Shown here: positions 14,044 to 19,420 of the stretch, piece by piece
Layout: each line of letters starts with the position of its first letter
How positions within the stretch are numbered: position 1 is the first letter of the stretch
IMG/VR virus record: IMGVR_UViG_3300030099_004443
Coordinates: 1 to 20,688 of that record
DNA: 20,688 bases
Strand: one strand, 5' to 3'
Source of the DNA: a virus
The notes under the pieces: model-generated
The model's database searches: none
What the model was told of the DNA's origin: nothing
What the model saw: only the letters and a program-made list of their open reading frames with translations
Position numbers and translations under genes: made by a program

Positions 14044-14277
14044 TTATTCATTACGCGTACCGTGTCCCCTGTTTCCACGGTTCGCTTTTATGCTTATAAA
14101 TCTCTTGGTTTTATGGTCAAAGTCCATGCCTTTTATATTTTTGCCAGACTTTATAGCAGCTCTACGCTTGCGCTGGTTTTCAGCACGCATCTTCTTTCTT
14201 CTAGTTGTATTTGCTGCAGCTAAGTCTCTTTTCTTCTTGGCGATCCTAGCTTTTAAGCTTAGCTTTTGTTTAGGCAT
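14044..14277 (-). CDS. Small very basic protein with DFDHK motif
   Basis: The protein has 77 residues. The first 48 are dominated by Lys/Arg/Ala and probably form one long helix. Then MDFDHKTKRF (51-60) and a KANRGNRGHGTRNE end form a short conserved-looking tail. I recall similar basic proteins with a DxDHK and NRG ending in many phages, of unknown function. The His/Asp pair is faintly HNH-like, but the motif is too short for a nuclease. The charge suggests nucleic-acid or capsid-interior binding. It is the first gene of the leftward block, facing the divergent control region. Confidence 0.6.
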   Translation of the reverse strand: MPKQKLSLKARIAKKKRDLAAANTTRRKKMRAENQRKRRAAIKSGKNIKGMDFDHKTKRFISIKANRGNRGHGTRNE

Positions 14278-14589
14278 GTGTAATTAATTTCTTCTATGTT
14301 TAGATAATTACATGTATAAATAGAAATTTAAAAGCGTGACATTAGCCAGTTACTAATATATCTTATATAGCTACTGTCATACTATTTTTTTGTTGTTAGA
14401 TGTAGTGATAGTTTGTGTTGCCCCTACTTTTCTCGTTTTTACTTTGTAATTATAAATACATTTTTTTTACACTACGGGCCCCCTTTTTACTTTTTTTTGT
14501 ATAAATTTTTCACATTTTACTAATATATGTATATATATATTGTACTTATATACAATGTAGATACGATGTATTATAGATAATACTTATAT
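14278..14589. promoter_or_regulatory. Divergent control region between leftward and rightward blocks
   Basis: These ~310 non-coding bases are strongly AT-rich. They contain TATAAATA strings at 14315-14322 and 14451-14458, a TTACTTTG at 14439-14446 that resembles a Bacteroidetes -7 box, and a GC island around a GGGCCC palindrome near 14476-14482. An inverted repeat (ATTGTA, six bases, TACAAT) lies near 14539-14556. The first copy of the bipartite element lies at its right end. The region probably holds the main promoters and possibly an origin. No box is certain. Confidence 0.5.
14552..14581 (+). promoter_or_regulatory. Bipartite element, copy 1
   Basis: ACAATGTAGATACGA, nine bases, then GATAAT. 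This is the most diverged of six copies, and it ends eight bases before the ATG of the 32-codon frame at 14590. If GATAAT is a -10 box, the transcript would start near that ATG. Confidence 0.55.
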
Positions 14590-14688
14590 ATGATAAAAAA
14601 TAATATTAGTATAGAAGTTGTGAGAGTGTGCGGAATACTACATAACAAAAAACAAATAGTAAACAAACAATATACTTTTACAACTTAA
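14590..14688 (+). CDS. Tiny first rightward ORF, 32 codons
   Basis: MIKNNISIEVVRVCGILHNK and 12 further residues, ending in TFTT. There is no known family. It is supported only by position: it directly follows copy 1 of the bipartite element. Its 3' end is overlapped by copy 2, exactly as copies 3, 4 and 6 overlap the ends of their upstream genes. Confidence 0.4.
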   Translation: MIKNNISIEVVRVCGILHNKKQIVNKQYTFTT

Positions 14689-14709
14689 ATACGAAATATA
14701 ATAGATAAT
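14680..14709 (+). promoter_or_regulatory. Bipartite element, copy 2
   Basis: ACAACTTAAATACGA, nine bases, then GATAAT, placed 33 bases before the ATG at 14743. It overlaps the end of the tiny upstream frame. Confidence 0.6.
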
Positions 14710-14742
14710 AATAATATAAATAATAACTTAAATATAATAACT

Positions 14743-14976
14743 ATGACTTCAAATTCAATTACTTCAAAAAGATTTGTACTTAGAAAATCTTTACTAAACA
14801 CAAATACTATAATTACTTTCACTAACAAAAAAGGTGACACAATAAAGTATTCACATGATAAAGCATTTTCAATAATGAAAGATACACTAACTAAATTACC
14901 ATGTTGGTTAAAGTATAAATCATACACTGCTACTAATAATATTCCATTAGTACTTAGAGATAAAGAGTTAGTTTAA
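14743..14976 (+). CDS. Small hypothetical early protein
   Basis: This 77-residue protein is basic, with a Thr/Ser/Asn-rich first half, a central ITFTNKKGDTIKYSHDKAF stretch and a single Cys. No family is recognised. It is the first sizeable rightward gene and lies under copy 2 of the bipartite element. The leader AATATAATAACT before the ATG is of the type shared by several rightward genes (ATAACT-ATG). A hairpin with a T-run covers its stop codon, so it may be transcribed as a single short message. Small proteins in this position are often host-takeover factors, but nothing here proves that. Confidence 0.6.
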   Translation: MTSNSITSKRFVLRKSLLNTNTIITFTNKKGDTIKYSHDKAFSIMKDTLTKLPCWLKYKSYTATNNIPLVLRDKELV

Positions 14977-14989
14977 TAACTAACTTTTT
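14966..14989 (+). terminator. Intrinsic-terminator-like hairpin
   Basis: AGTTAGT, loop TTAATA, ACTAACT, then TTTT: a perfect seven-pair stem followed by a T-run. It overlaps the stop codon of the 14743 gene. Only two pairs are G-C, so termination may be partial. Confidence 0.5.
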
Positions 14990-15041
14990 ATTTCAACTGC
15001 GAGTTCCACTTGTTTCTAACAGTAAATTGCGAATGAGTAAC

Positions 15042-15106
15042 TGTCATTACGGTAACGTGGTGTGACCAAATTGGTACACGTAGTGGTTCGATTCCACTCA
15101 TGACAA
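15042..15106 (+). tRNA. tRNA-like element 1 (acceptor and T arm, no clear anticodon arm)
   Basis: A canonical T arm (AGTGG-TTCGATT-CCACT, 15082-15098) is followed by CATGACA. That pairs with TGTCATT at 15042-15048 over six of seven positions to give an acceptor stem; the discriminator base would be A. Only 33 bases lie between acceptor and T arm, versus about 41 in ordinary tRNAs. Those bases fold as a GGT/ACC D-like stem or as a GTGT-g-ACC/GGT-ACAC hairpin, so no standard seven-base anticodon loop can be placed. CCA is not encoded. It could be a degenerate tRNA or a tRNA mimic that is processed by RNase P/Z. Confidence 0.4.
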
Positions 15107-15127
15107 CTAACAATTAAATTTATAACT

Positions 15128-15295
15128 ATGAGTAAAATCAAATTCACGTACAATAAAGTGTACAATTACGTAAAAGGTAAGTCAGTAGTTGACTTAATAT
15201 TTGAAACTATTGCATTTGGTGTATTATTACCAATAGCGTTAACAGGAATAGTATTCATGTTCTATCAAGTAATATTCAATGGCGTAACAATATGA
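15128..15295 (+). CDS. Small single-pass membrane protein
   Basis: This 55-residue protein has a basic soluble start (MSKIKFTYNKVYNYVKGKS). A hydrophobic helix (about residues 29-47, AFGVLLPIALTGIVFMF) follows, then a short tail. No signal-peptidase site is seen, so it is probably anchored in the host inner membrane. The leader is TTATAACT-ATG, with no Shine-Dalgarno. Its stop overlaps the next start as ATGA, pairing it with another tiny membrane peptide. The function is unknown. Confidence 0.6.
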   Translation: MSKIKFTYNKVYNYVKGKSVVDLIFETIAFGVLLPIALTGIVFMFYQVIFNGVTI

Positions 15296-15378
15296 AGAAG
15301 ATAATCATAGAATTTTTGTTTGTAGTGTGTTTATTTGCACTACTATACGTTTCACTATGGGTATTTTGCCCATGCTAA
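15292..15378 (+). CDS. Tiny membrane peptide, 28 residues
   Basis: MKKIIIEFLFVVCLFALLYV followed by SLWVFCPC. Two lysines, then one hydrophobic helix, then a terminal C-P-C. It may be a membrane insert or a lipoprotein-like signal, but no downstream domain exists. The ATGA overlap with the upstream membrane protein suggests coupled translation and joint function. Superinfection or membrane-defence roles are speculation. Confidence 0.45.
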   Translation: MKKIIIEFLFVVCLFALLYVSLWVFCPC

Positions 15379-15389
15379 ATTAAGAAATT

Positions 15390-15524
15390 ATGAGTTTTAG
15401 AGAACTACATGTAATAGATGATATGATTTATTCACACGAAGTGGATAAGTGGGTGACGATTGAAGAGTACTATCAAGAGTACGTGTCACCATTTAACGCT
15501 AAGTTACAACATAAATACGAATAA
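15390..15524 (+). CDS. Small acidic hypothetical protein, 44 residues
   Basis: The frame starts MSFRELHVIDDMIYSHEVDK, continues WVTIEEYYQEY and ends HKYE. It is helical, acidic and aromatic; no family is recognised. An A/T leader precedes the ATG and copy 3 of the bipartite element overlaps its last codons, as seen at other gene ends. Confidence 0.5.
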   Translation: MSFRELHVIDDMIYSHEVDKWVTIEEYYQEYVSPFNAKLQHKYE

Positions 15525-15535
15525 AGTAAGATATT
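15506..15535 (+). promoter_or_regulatory. Bipartite element, copy 3
   Basis: ACAACATAAATACGA, nine bases, then GATATT (one base off GATAAT). It overlaps the end of the 15390 gene and ends six bases before the ATG at 15542, which would make the next message leaderless or nearly so. Confidence 0.6.
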
Positions 15536-15541
15536 AATAAT

Positions 15542-15727
15542 ATGAATAAAATAAAATTAACAAACTATAATATGTTTGGCGTACCACAAAACGCTATACT
15601 AAAATATAAAAATGGCGACACAGTTGTGCTCGACAAAATAATAACCAGTAGCTACTATGATAGCGTTGACAAAACTTGTCACTCATATCGTAAGTTCTAC
15701 AAAATAAACAATACGCTTTATGCCTAA
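15542..15727 (+). CDS. Small hypothetical protein
   Basis: This 61-residue basic protein is rich in Lys, Asn and Tyr. A beta-like ILKYKNGDTVVLDKI segment is followed by SYYDSVDKTCHSYRKFYKI. It may form a small SH3-like barrel, but this is only an impression. The start is immediately downstream of bipartite copy 3, and the last eight bases overlap the start of the next gene. Confidence 0.55.
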   Translation: MNKIKLTNYNMFGVPQNAILKYKNGDTVVLDKIITSSYYDSVDKTCHSYRKFYKINNTLYA

Positions 15728-15959
15728 ATACTTTGATGACTTAACACTAGAACAAATGTTCGAGTATCATGACCATACTTATATGATGAGTGATGACAAT
15801 CGAGCGTACGAAAATGGCAGACGCCAACGTGATTTGATAGAAGATAAAGTCAAAGCACAAGGCGGATGGACTAGAGAATTAGTCGAACTATATAATAAAT
15901 ATGCACCAGGTGGTAGATTTCAAAAAGACTACGACTTCATGCAGCAATACAATAAATAA
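15720..15959 (+). CDS. Hypothetical helical protein
   Basis: This 79-residue charged protein has three likely helices: LTLEQMFEYHDHTY, AYENGRRQRDLIEDKVKAQG and ELVELYNKYA. It ends with a QQYNK tail. No catalytic motif is visible. The ATG overlaps the end of the 15542 gene, and only two bases separate its stop from the next ATG, consistent with one polycistronic message. Confidence 0.55.
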   Translation: MPKYFDDLTLEQMFEYHDHTYMMSDDNRAYENGRRQRDLIEDKVKAQGGWTRELVELYNKYAPGGRFQKDYDFMQQYNK

Positions 15960-15961
15960 CT

Positions 15962-16417
15962 ATGACACAATATCAATTAGAACAAGAAGCACTTGAGAAC
16001 GCATTTGTAAGACAATTGCTTATTAAGTATAATATTAAAGAAGTAACTACACAAAGACAAGCAATAAATGGTACAAGAGAATTTGAGTTTCCTTGCTCCA
16101 CATATGAAAATACTAATGTATTTTACAAAAATTGGCTAAAATCTAAAGGTAAATCACTAGATGATACACCAAGATTAAGACTAGCTTGCTTTAAATCAGG
16201 TTATGTAAGAAAACAAAATGGTTGTTATTCACCATATCAAATAAATAAAACTTATAATCAAGAGCAAAGAACTACGTTTTTAATTGATGGTAAGTTAGAA
16301 ACTAGAAAATATATAGGTAAGGCAAGGACTAAAGTATGGTCAAGTCTTGCTAGATTAAACTATATGTTAGAATATTATTTAAAAAATTACAATATAAATA
16401 CGACAAAAGTCAGATAA
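15962..16417 (+). CDS. Hypothetical basic protein
   Basis: This 151-residue protein has a Gln/Glu-rich helical start (QYQLEQEALENAFVRQLL). A central region has scattered Cys (FPCS, LACF, NGCYS) that do not form a clear zinc knuckle, and the second half is basic (RTTFLIDGKLETRKYIGKARTKVW). No family is recognised. The DNA is noticeably A-rich. Copy 4 of the bipartite element overlaps its last codons. The basic half could bind nucleic acid. Confidence 0.55.
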   Translation: MTQYQLEQEALENAFVRQLLIKYNIKEVTTQRQAINGTREFEFPCSTYENTNVFYKNWLKSKGKSLDDTPRLRLACFKSGYVRKQNGCYSPYQINKTYNQEQRTTFLIDGKLETRKYIGKARTKVWSSLARLNYMLEYYLKNYNINTTKVR

Positions 16418-16418
16418 T
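16389..16418 (+). promoter_or_regulatory. Bipartite element, copy 4
   Basis: ACAATATAAATACGA, nine bases, then GATAAT. The core TATAAATA equals the T4-type late promoter box, though the rest differs. It overlaps the 3' end of the 15962 gene and ends eight bases before the ATG at 16427. Confidence 0.6.
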
Positions 16419-16426
16419 ATAATTGT

Positions 16427-16639
16427 ATGACAAAATGTAAATGTAAAAATATAATACCTCCGCAGCGCCTCGCACTAGGTTATACCTCTTGCGTCGACTG
16501 TTCAACCACTGAACCTTATGGCTGTGTTCAAATCACATACCATAAAACCGGCAATACTATTCAAATTATGCCAAAAAGTCAGGCGAAACGTGTAAGGAAG
16601 CTTGGCGCTAGACGAGGTTACGGAACATGTTTAAGATAA
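16427..16639 (+). CDS. Small zinc-finger-like protein
   Basis: This 70-residue protein has Cys4, Cys6, Cys22 and Cys25 in a CxC...CxxC arrangement around the conserved-looking RLALGYTSCVDCST. YGCVQITYHKTGNTIQIM and a basic C-terminus (KRVRKLGARRGYGT) follow. I recall this protein type from marine phages, with a DksA/TraR-like finger feel, but the length and spacing differ from DksA. It may bind RNA polymerase or nucleic acid. Its codon use is less A-rich than its neighbours (CGC, CTC, GCG appear), which may indicate a different history. It starts just after bipartite copy 4. Confidence 0.6.
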   Translation: MTKCKCKNIIPPQRLALGYTSCVDCSTTEPYGCVQITYHKTGNTIQIMPKSQAKRVRKLGARRGYGTCLR

Positions 16640-16643
16640 TACT

Positions 16644-16862
16644 ATGGCAGCAATAAAACAAATACATATAGTAGCTAAAGAAATAGCAGAAGATATAACA
16701 AAACAAATCAATAAGCAATGCGACTGGCAAGTAGATCAGTTTCTACCCAAAAACAGTGAGGGCAAAATAATAGACGAAGCTCATAGTTATATGGCTAGAA
16801 CTGTTGCTCGCCATGTCGCAAACGCTTTTGATGTAACTACTAATAAATACTACGATGAGTGA
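16644..16862 (+). CDS. Small hypothetical helical protein
   Basis: This 72-residue protein has an initial amphipathic helix (IKQIHIVAKEIAEDITKQIN), a short WQVDQFLPKN turn and a second helix (EAHSYMARTVARHVANAFD). No family is recognised. It begins four bases after the zinc-finger gene, behind AAGATAATACT. It overlaps the next start by eight bases. Confidence 0.55.
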   Translation: MAAIKQIHIVAKEIAEDITKQINKQCDWQVDQFLPKNSEGKIIDEAHSYMARTVARHVANAFDVTTNKYYDE

Positions 16863-17139
16863 TTCAGTAAAAAAATACTTTGAAGATAAAGAAGAAACTT
16901 GTAACTACAGCGGGCTAAGAAGCACAAGCAGCTACACAGCTAAGTACATATTCTTACTAGATTTTAATGACGGTAAGGTATATAGATATGACATTAGCTC
17001 GTTATGTAATGATGAAAATAAATGGAATCCTGACTCAGAGTCTTGTGAAGCGTTTTTATACGGCGCAGGTCACAAAGTAAATGACTGTGAGTGGATGGTA
17101 ACAAGTGAAAGAGATATAACTCCTGGGAATACACTGTAA
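16855..17139 (+). CDS. Hypothetical acidic protein
   Basis: This 94-residue acidic protein has three Cys and beta-like segments (AKYIFLLDFNDGKVYRYDI, then CEWMVTSERDITPG). The first half has a Ser/Thr-rich stretch. No family is recognised. It is the last gene before the non-coding RNA-rich stretch at 17140-17516. A weak hairpin (ACACT/AGTGT, 17131-17148) spans its stop codon. Confidence 0.55.
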   Translation: MSDSVKKYFEDKEETCNYSGLRSTSSYTAKYIFLLDFNDGKVYRYDISSLCNDENKWNPDSESCEAFLYGAGHKVNDCEWMVTSERDITPGNTL

Positions 17140-17162
17140 GCTTAGTGTTGAAAACAAAGGAG

Positions 17163-17236
17163 AAGGCGGCAGCATACTGGTCGAAAGCGTGGATAAAGCA
17201 TAATACTAGTTAGTACCGGTCCACGACTGCTGCCTT
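17163..17236 (+). ncRNA. Structured RNA with 10-bp stem and possible pseudoknot
   Basis: AAGGCGGCAG (17163-17172) pairs with CTGCTGCCTT (17227-17236) through ten pairs, including one G-U. Inside, CGTGGA (17188-17193) pairs with TCCACG (17220-17225), and TACT/AGTA (17204-17215) forms a small hairpin. ACTGGT (17176-17181) could pair with ACCGGT (17215-17220) in a crossing arrangement. The G+C content is well above that of neighbouring genes, and no convincing protein frame spans it. It is unassigned: a ribozyme, a regulatory RNA or a leader of the following tRNA-like element. Confidence 0.45.
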
Positions 17237-17238
17237 AT

Positions 17239-17314
17239 GGGCGTGATTATGGAATTGACCGAGACATGGTATCACCGAGTCATGGTAACGCAGGTTCGAG
17301 TCCTGCCACGTCCA
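17239..17314 (+). tRNA. tRNA-like element 2, 76 bases, anticodon not assignable
   Basis: GGGCGTG (17239-17245) pairs with CACGTCC (17307-17313), seven pairs with one G-U, and A17314 follows as discriminator. The T arm GCAGG-TTCGAGT-CCTGC (17290-17306) is canonical. The total length, 76, equals an ordinary tRNA. The 44-base middle does not give a normal D arm or a five-pair anticodon stem. Instead it holds two 16-base tandem units, each forming an ACC-(7)-GGT hairpin. A tRNA whose centre has been rebuilt, or a tRNA mimic, explains this best. CCA is not encoded. Confidence 0.45.
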
Positions 17315-17456
17315 CTAACAGGGTAAAACAAGAAAGACGGTTGAGAAGTCAAAGATGTTTAACCAAGTCCATATTAGTAACTGGACAGAGGTCAATGACT
17401 AGACTTACTTGGCTCCTGAAAGCTTGGGCACTGTGCACGGTGTCACCCTTAATATT
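17315..17456 (+). ncRNA. Non-coding, possibly structured stretch
   Basis: No convincing gene is present. Paired segments are visible. CCAAGT (17363-17368) matches ACTTGG (17407-17412), GTCCA (17367-17371) matches TGGAC (17382-17386), and AAGTC (17346-17350) matches GACTT (17402-17406). The strongest is a terminal hairpin at 17426-17448: GGG-CACTG-TGCA-CGGTG-(TCA)-CCC followed by TTAATATT. It may be the 3' part of the same transcript as the two RNAs upstream, with the last hairpin ending it. Confidence 0.35.
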
Positions 17457-17486
17457 ACAACACAAATACGAATGTAGATGGATAAT
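17457..17486 (+). promoter_or_regulatory. Bipartite element, copy 5
   Basis: ACAACACAAATACGA, nine bases, then GATAAT, located nine bases after the GGG-CCC hairpin and 30 bases before the ATG at 17517. It fits a promoter restarting transcription after the RNA-rich stretch. Confidence 0.6.
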
Positions 17487-17516
17487 ATAATCAGAATAAT
17501 TAAATATAAAAACAAT

Positions 17517-17756
17517 ATGAGTAAAATTAAATCAATTTATGACTTACTGCAACCTAAACTTAAATCAGAGTTGCAAGCTAGCGCTAAAAAATATGACAGC
17601 GCTAAAAGATTAAAGTATAAACTCATGAGCTCTACATTATGGCACGAATTATCTCTAAGAGATATTAGCGACTTAATGTCTTACTCAGGTCTTTATACAA
17701 GTGATGTAACAGCCAAAGATATTATGTACGGCGGCAGAATACTTATCGAAGAATAA
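17517..17756 (+). CDS. Hypothetical helical protein
   Basis: The protein has 79 residues from MSKIKSIYDLL. An upstream in-frame ATG at 17478 lies inside bipartite copy 5, so I prefer the later start, which has an AAACAAT leader like other genes. The sequence is helical and basic in the first half (QPKLKSELQASAKKYDSAKR), then LWHELSLRDISDLMSYSG. No family is recognised. Its stop overlaps the acidic-protein start as TAATG. Confidence 0.55.
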   Translation: MSKIKSIYDLLQPKLKSELQASAKKYDSAKRLKYKLMSSTLWHELSLRDISDLMSYSGLYTSDVTAKDIMYGGRILIEE

Positions 17757-18211
17757 TGGCAGAGTTACTAACAGACGATATTATCACTTCGGCATTAGTC
17801 GACGATGGTATAATGCAAGAACCAGATGCGCCTTGGCTTCTTGAATATATCGATACGGAATATGGCGGCAAACTAGACACATCATCTGATTGGTGTGATG
17901 ATAAACATAAACTAAAAATATACAGTGAATCAACAGCTGATAGCTATGAAATATACTTTTGTACTCACAGCGATAAACCTTATGTATCACAAGATGGTTA
18001 TTACTATGAAGATCACAGCGAGTGGTCAGAACAAGCTATCGGTGAGTTAACATCGGGTAGTGATGTATGGATAGCTCCTGAAGTATGGTCAGACATGGAG
18101 TGGGAGTTTAATCACGAGCTAGAACAATGGTGGCAAGATGTATACGAAGATAAGTTTAACGATAAAAAAGATGAGTTATTAGACTCAGAAGATTATTATG
18201 AAGACAATTAA
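17756..18211 (+). CDS. Strongly acidic, Arg-free protein; candidate DNA mimic
   Basis: By my count of the 151 residues, 42 are Asp/Glu, eight are Lys and none are Arg. The protein also has many Trp and Tyr. The acidic residues are spread along its length and become densest at the C-terminus (DSEDYYEDN). No enzyme motif or membrane segment is visible. Such composition is known from phage DNA-mimic anti-restriction proteins such as Ocr, but there is no sequence likeness that I can see. A dense, even negative charge with aromatic packing residues is consistent with a folded mimic rather than a disordered tail. Its location in the early block fits an anti-defence role. It is coupled by TAATG upstream and a 14-base overlap downstream. 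Confidence 0.6.
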   Translation: MAELLTDDIITSALVDDGIMQEPDAPWLLEYIDTEYGGKLDTSSDWCDDKHKLKIYSESTADSYEIYFCTHSDKPYVSQDGYYYEDHSEWSEQAIGELTSGSDVWIAPEVWSDMEWEFNHELEQWWQDVYEDKFNDKKDELLDSEDYYEDN

Positions 18212-18491
18212 TAAACAAGAAAAACCTAAATGGTTTACAGGCGCTTGGTATAAAACAGGCGACATTGTACAAAACCCGTTTAGCGGTGAGCTATATGAGT
18301 TAACAGGACCAGAGTTATCTATGTATAACTTTATTAAAGGTGCTGAGTATACAATATCTATAAACCTTGAAAAGACAGGTGACTTCTATGTAGAAGACCC
18401 TGCATTAGTTAAATTACAAAAAGATATGATAAAAGGTTTAGACTGGTTCAGATCAGAAAACCCTACAGCATACATGACATTACTAGATTAA
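18198..18491 (+). CDS. Conserved marine-phage hypothetical (NPFSGE motif)
   Basis: This 97-residue protein has a basic start. W-Y-K-x-G-D-I-V and NPFSGELYEL (about 27-36) are followed by MYNFIKGAE, a block I recall in many small proteins of marine myo- and podophages. The end, GLDWFRSENPTAYMTLLD, is also of that type. The function is unknown. Its start lies inside the acidic-protein gene, so the two are probably co-translated. Confidence 0.65.
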   Translation: MKTINKQEKPKWFTGAWYKTGDIVQNPFSGELYELTGPELSMYNFIKGAEYTISINLEKTGDFYVEDPALVKLQKDMIKGLDWFRSENPTAYMTLLD

Positions 18492-18492
18492 T

Positions 18493-18807
18493 ATGACAAC
18501 AGATAATTTTAATGCGATAGTATATGAGTTAGACTCACACGCGCAAGAAACAATGAATAAGAAAGGTCCTGAGTATACTATGCAGGACAGTGATGTACTT
18601 CACAACTTTAAGTCTACAGCTAAAAAGCTAAATGTAGACCCTTTAGTTGTATGGTATGCTTACTTTGATAAGCAAGTTAGTTCAGTTGCTGCTCACGTTG
18701 GCAACCACGATCTAAATAAAGCAGAGCCTATGATTAGTAGGTTTGGTGATATAATTAATTATGCAAAGCTTGGCTACGCATTATTTGTAGAAAGAGATAA
18801 CTTATGA
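18493..18807 (+). CDS. DUF1599-like protein
   Basis: This 104-residue all-helical protein has KKGPEYT (23-29), DVLHNFKSTAKKL (34-46), a helix with FDKQVSSVAAHV and a terminal RFGDIINYAKLGYALF (about 84-99). The K-x-x-Y, then D-x-L-x-N-F, then D-I-x-N-Y order fits the DUF1599 group, linked in the literature to nucleotide modification or MazG-type metabolism. If so, it would act on nucleotides during phage DNA synthesis, in line with the ligase downstream. Residue-level activity cannot be shown. Its stop overlaps the next start as ATGA. Confidence 0.55.
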   Translation: MTTDNFNAIVYELDSHAQETMNKKGPEYTMQDSDVLHNFKSTAKKLNVDPLVVWYAYFDKQVSSVAAHVGNHDLNKAEPMISRFGDIINYAKLGYALFVERDNL

Positions 18808-18968
18808 TGTGTAAAGATGTTATGATGACTTTATTATCTCTTATAGAAAAAGAGATGAAACGAAGAATCGAACATTCATACTTTGAAGAAGAGTCTGATA
18901 AATGGAGTAAGTTCCATGATTATATCAGAAAAATACGTTTAACAATTAAAAAAGGCGGAATAAAATGA
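18804..18968 (+). CDS. Small hypothetical protein, 54 residues
   Basis: The frame starts MMCKDVMMTLLSLIEKEMKR and continues as a charged helix to a basic end (RLTIKKGGIK). No family is recognised. ATGA overlaps at both ends, with the DUF1599-like gene and with the 18965 gene, strongly support it as a translated member of the operon. Confidence 0.55.
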   Translation: MMCKDVMMTLLSLIEKEMKRRIEHSYFEEESDKWSKFHDYIRKIRLTIKKGGIK

Positions 18969-19420
18969 GTACAAGAAATTTAACAATGGTAGTACATAGA
19001 GACTACGCACAAAATCATGAGCTTGGGTTTGCTGCTCCACCATCGGTGTACAGTGACAAAAGCTACGTAAATATGTATTTACATCATGATGGTTATCCTG
19101 AGTGGCAAGGTGTACAGCTAGCAAACTGGGTTAAAACTAATAATAGACAAGATGGTAGTGCTATGGCTGCAAAGCTAGTACATGACCATTACTATGACAG
19201 TTGCTATTTATACCACGATTTAGATGCTATAGACCATAATTATACTTATATAATATGGACAGGTAAAGATGATGTATGGATTAGTTGCTATGATCAGTAT
19301 ACTAGTACATGTGTGTTTGTATTAACACCTGACAAGATTATAGAAAGATATAAAGATGATATGGACTATACTGATTTTGCTAACGGCGAAACTAGAAATG
19401 AAAAAGTATACACAATATAA
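18965..19420 (+). CDS. Conserved hypothetical with DGYPEWQG motif
   Basis: This 151-residue protein starts MSTRNLTMVVHRD. Residues ~41-50 are HDGYPEWQGV, followed by a helix, a Tyr/His-rich centre (HDHYYDSCYLYHDLDAIDHNY) and a strand (TYIIWTGKDDVWISCY). The start with S-T-R-x-L-T and the DGYP..G block recur in phage and cellular proteins of unknown function. There is no clear catalytic set. Upstream it is coupled by ATGA. Bipartite copy 6 overlaps its last codons. Confidence 0.6.
   Translation: MSTRNLTMVVHRDYAQNHELGFAAPPSVYSDKSYVNMYLHHDGYPEWQGVQLANWVKTNNRQDGSAMAAKLVHDHYYDSCYLYHDLDAIDHNYTYIIWTGKDDVWISCYDQYTSTCVFVLTPDKIIERYKDDMDYTDFANGETRNEKVYTI

Noticed and set aside
14044-14277. HNH nuclease
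   Set aside because: Only a short DFDHK segment is present; the protein lacks the second His/Asn part and is mostly a basic helix.
14685-14927. 80-codon leftward frame opposite the first rightward gene
   Set aside because: It overlaps bipartite copy 2 and the 14743 gene, and its hydrophobic composition comes from the complement of AT-rich codons.
17239-17314. Ordinary tRNA-Met based on CAT triplets in the centre
   Set aside because: No five-pair stem encloses either CAT in a seven-base loop with U33.
17140-17456. tmRNA or group I intron
   Set aside because: No tag-peptide frame with the expected flanking pairings and no conserved intron core (P, Q, R, S elements) could be identified. The acceptor halves lie only 76 bases apart.
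17266-17490. 74-codon rightward frame beginning within tRNA-like element 2
   Set aside because: It runs through the T arm, paired RNA segments and bipartite copy 5. Its protein is basic and unlike neighbouring genes in composition. It has no upstream start context.
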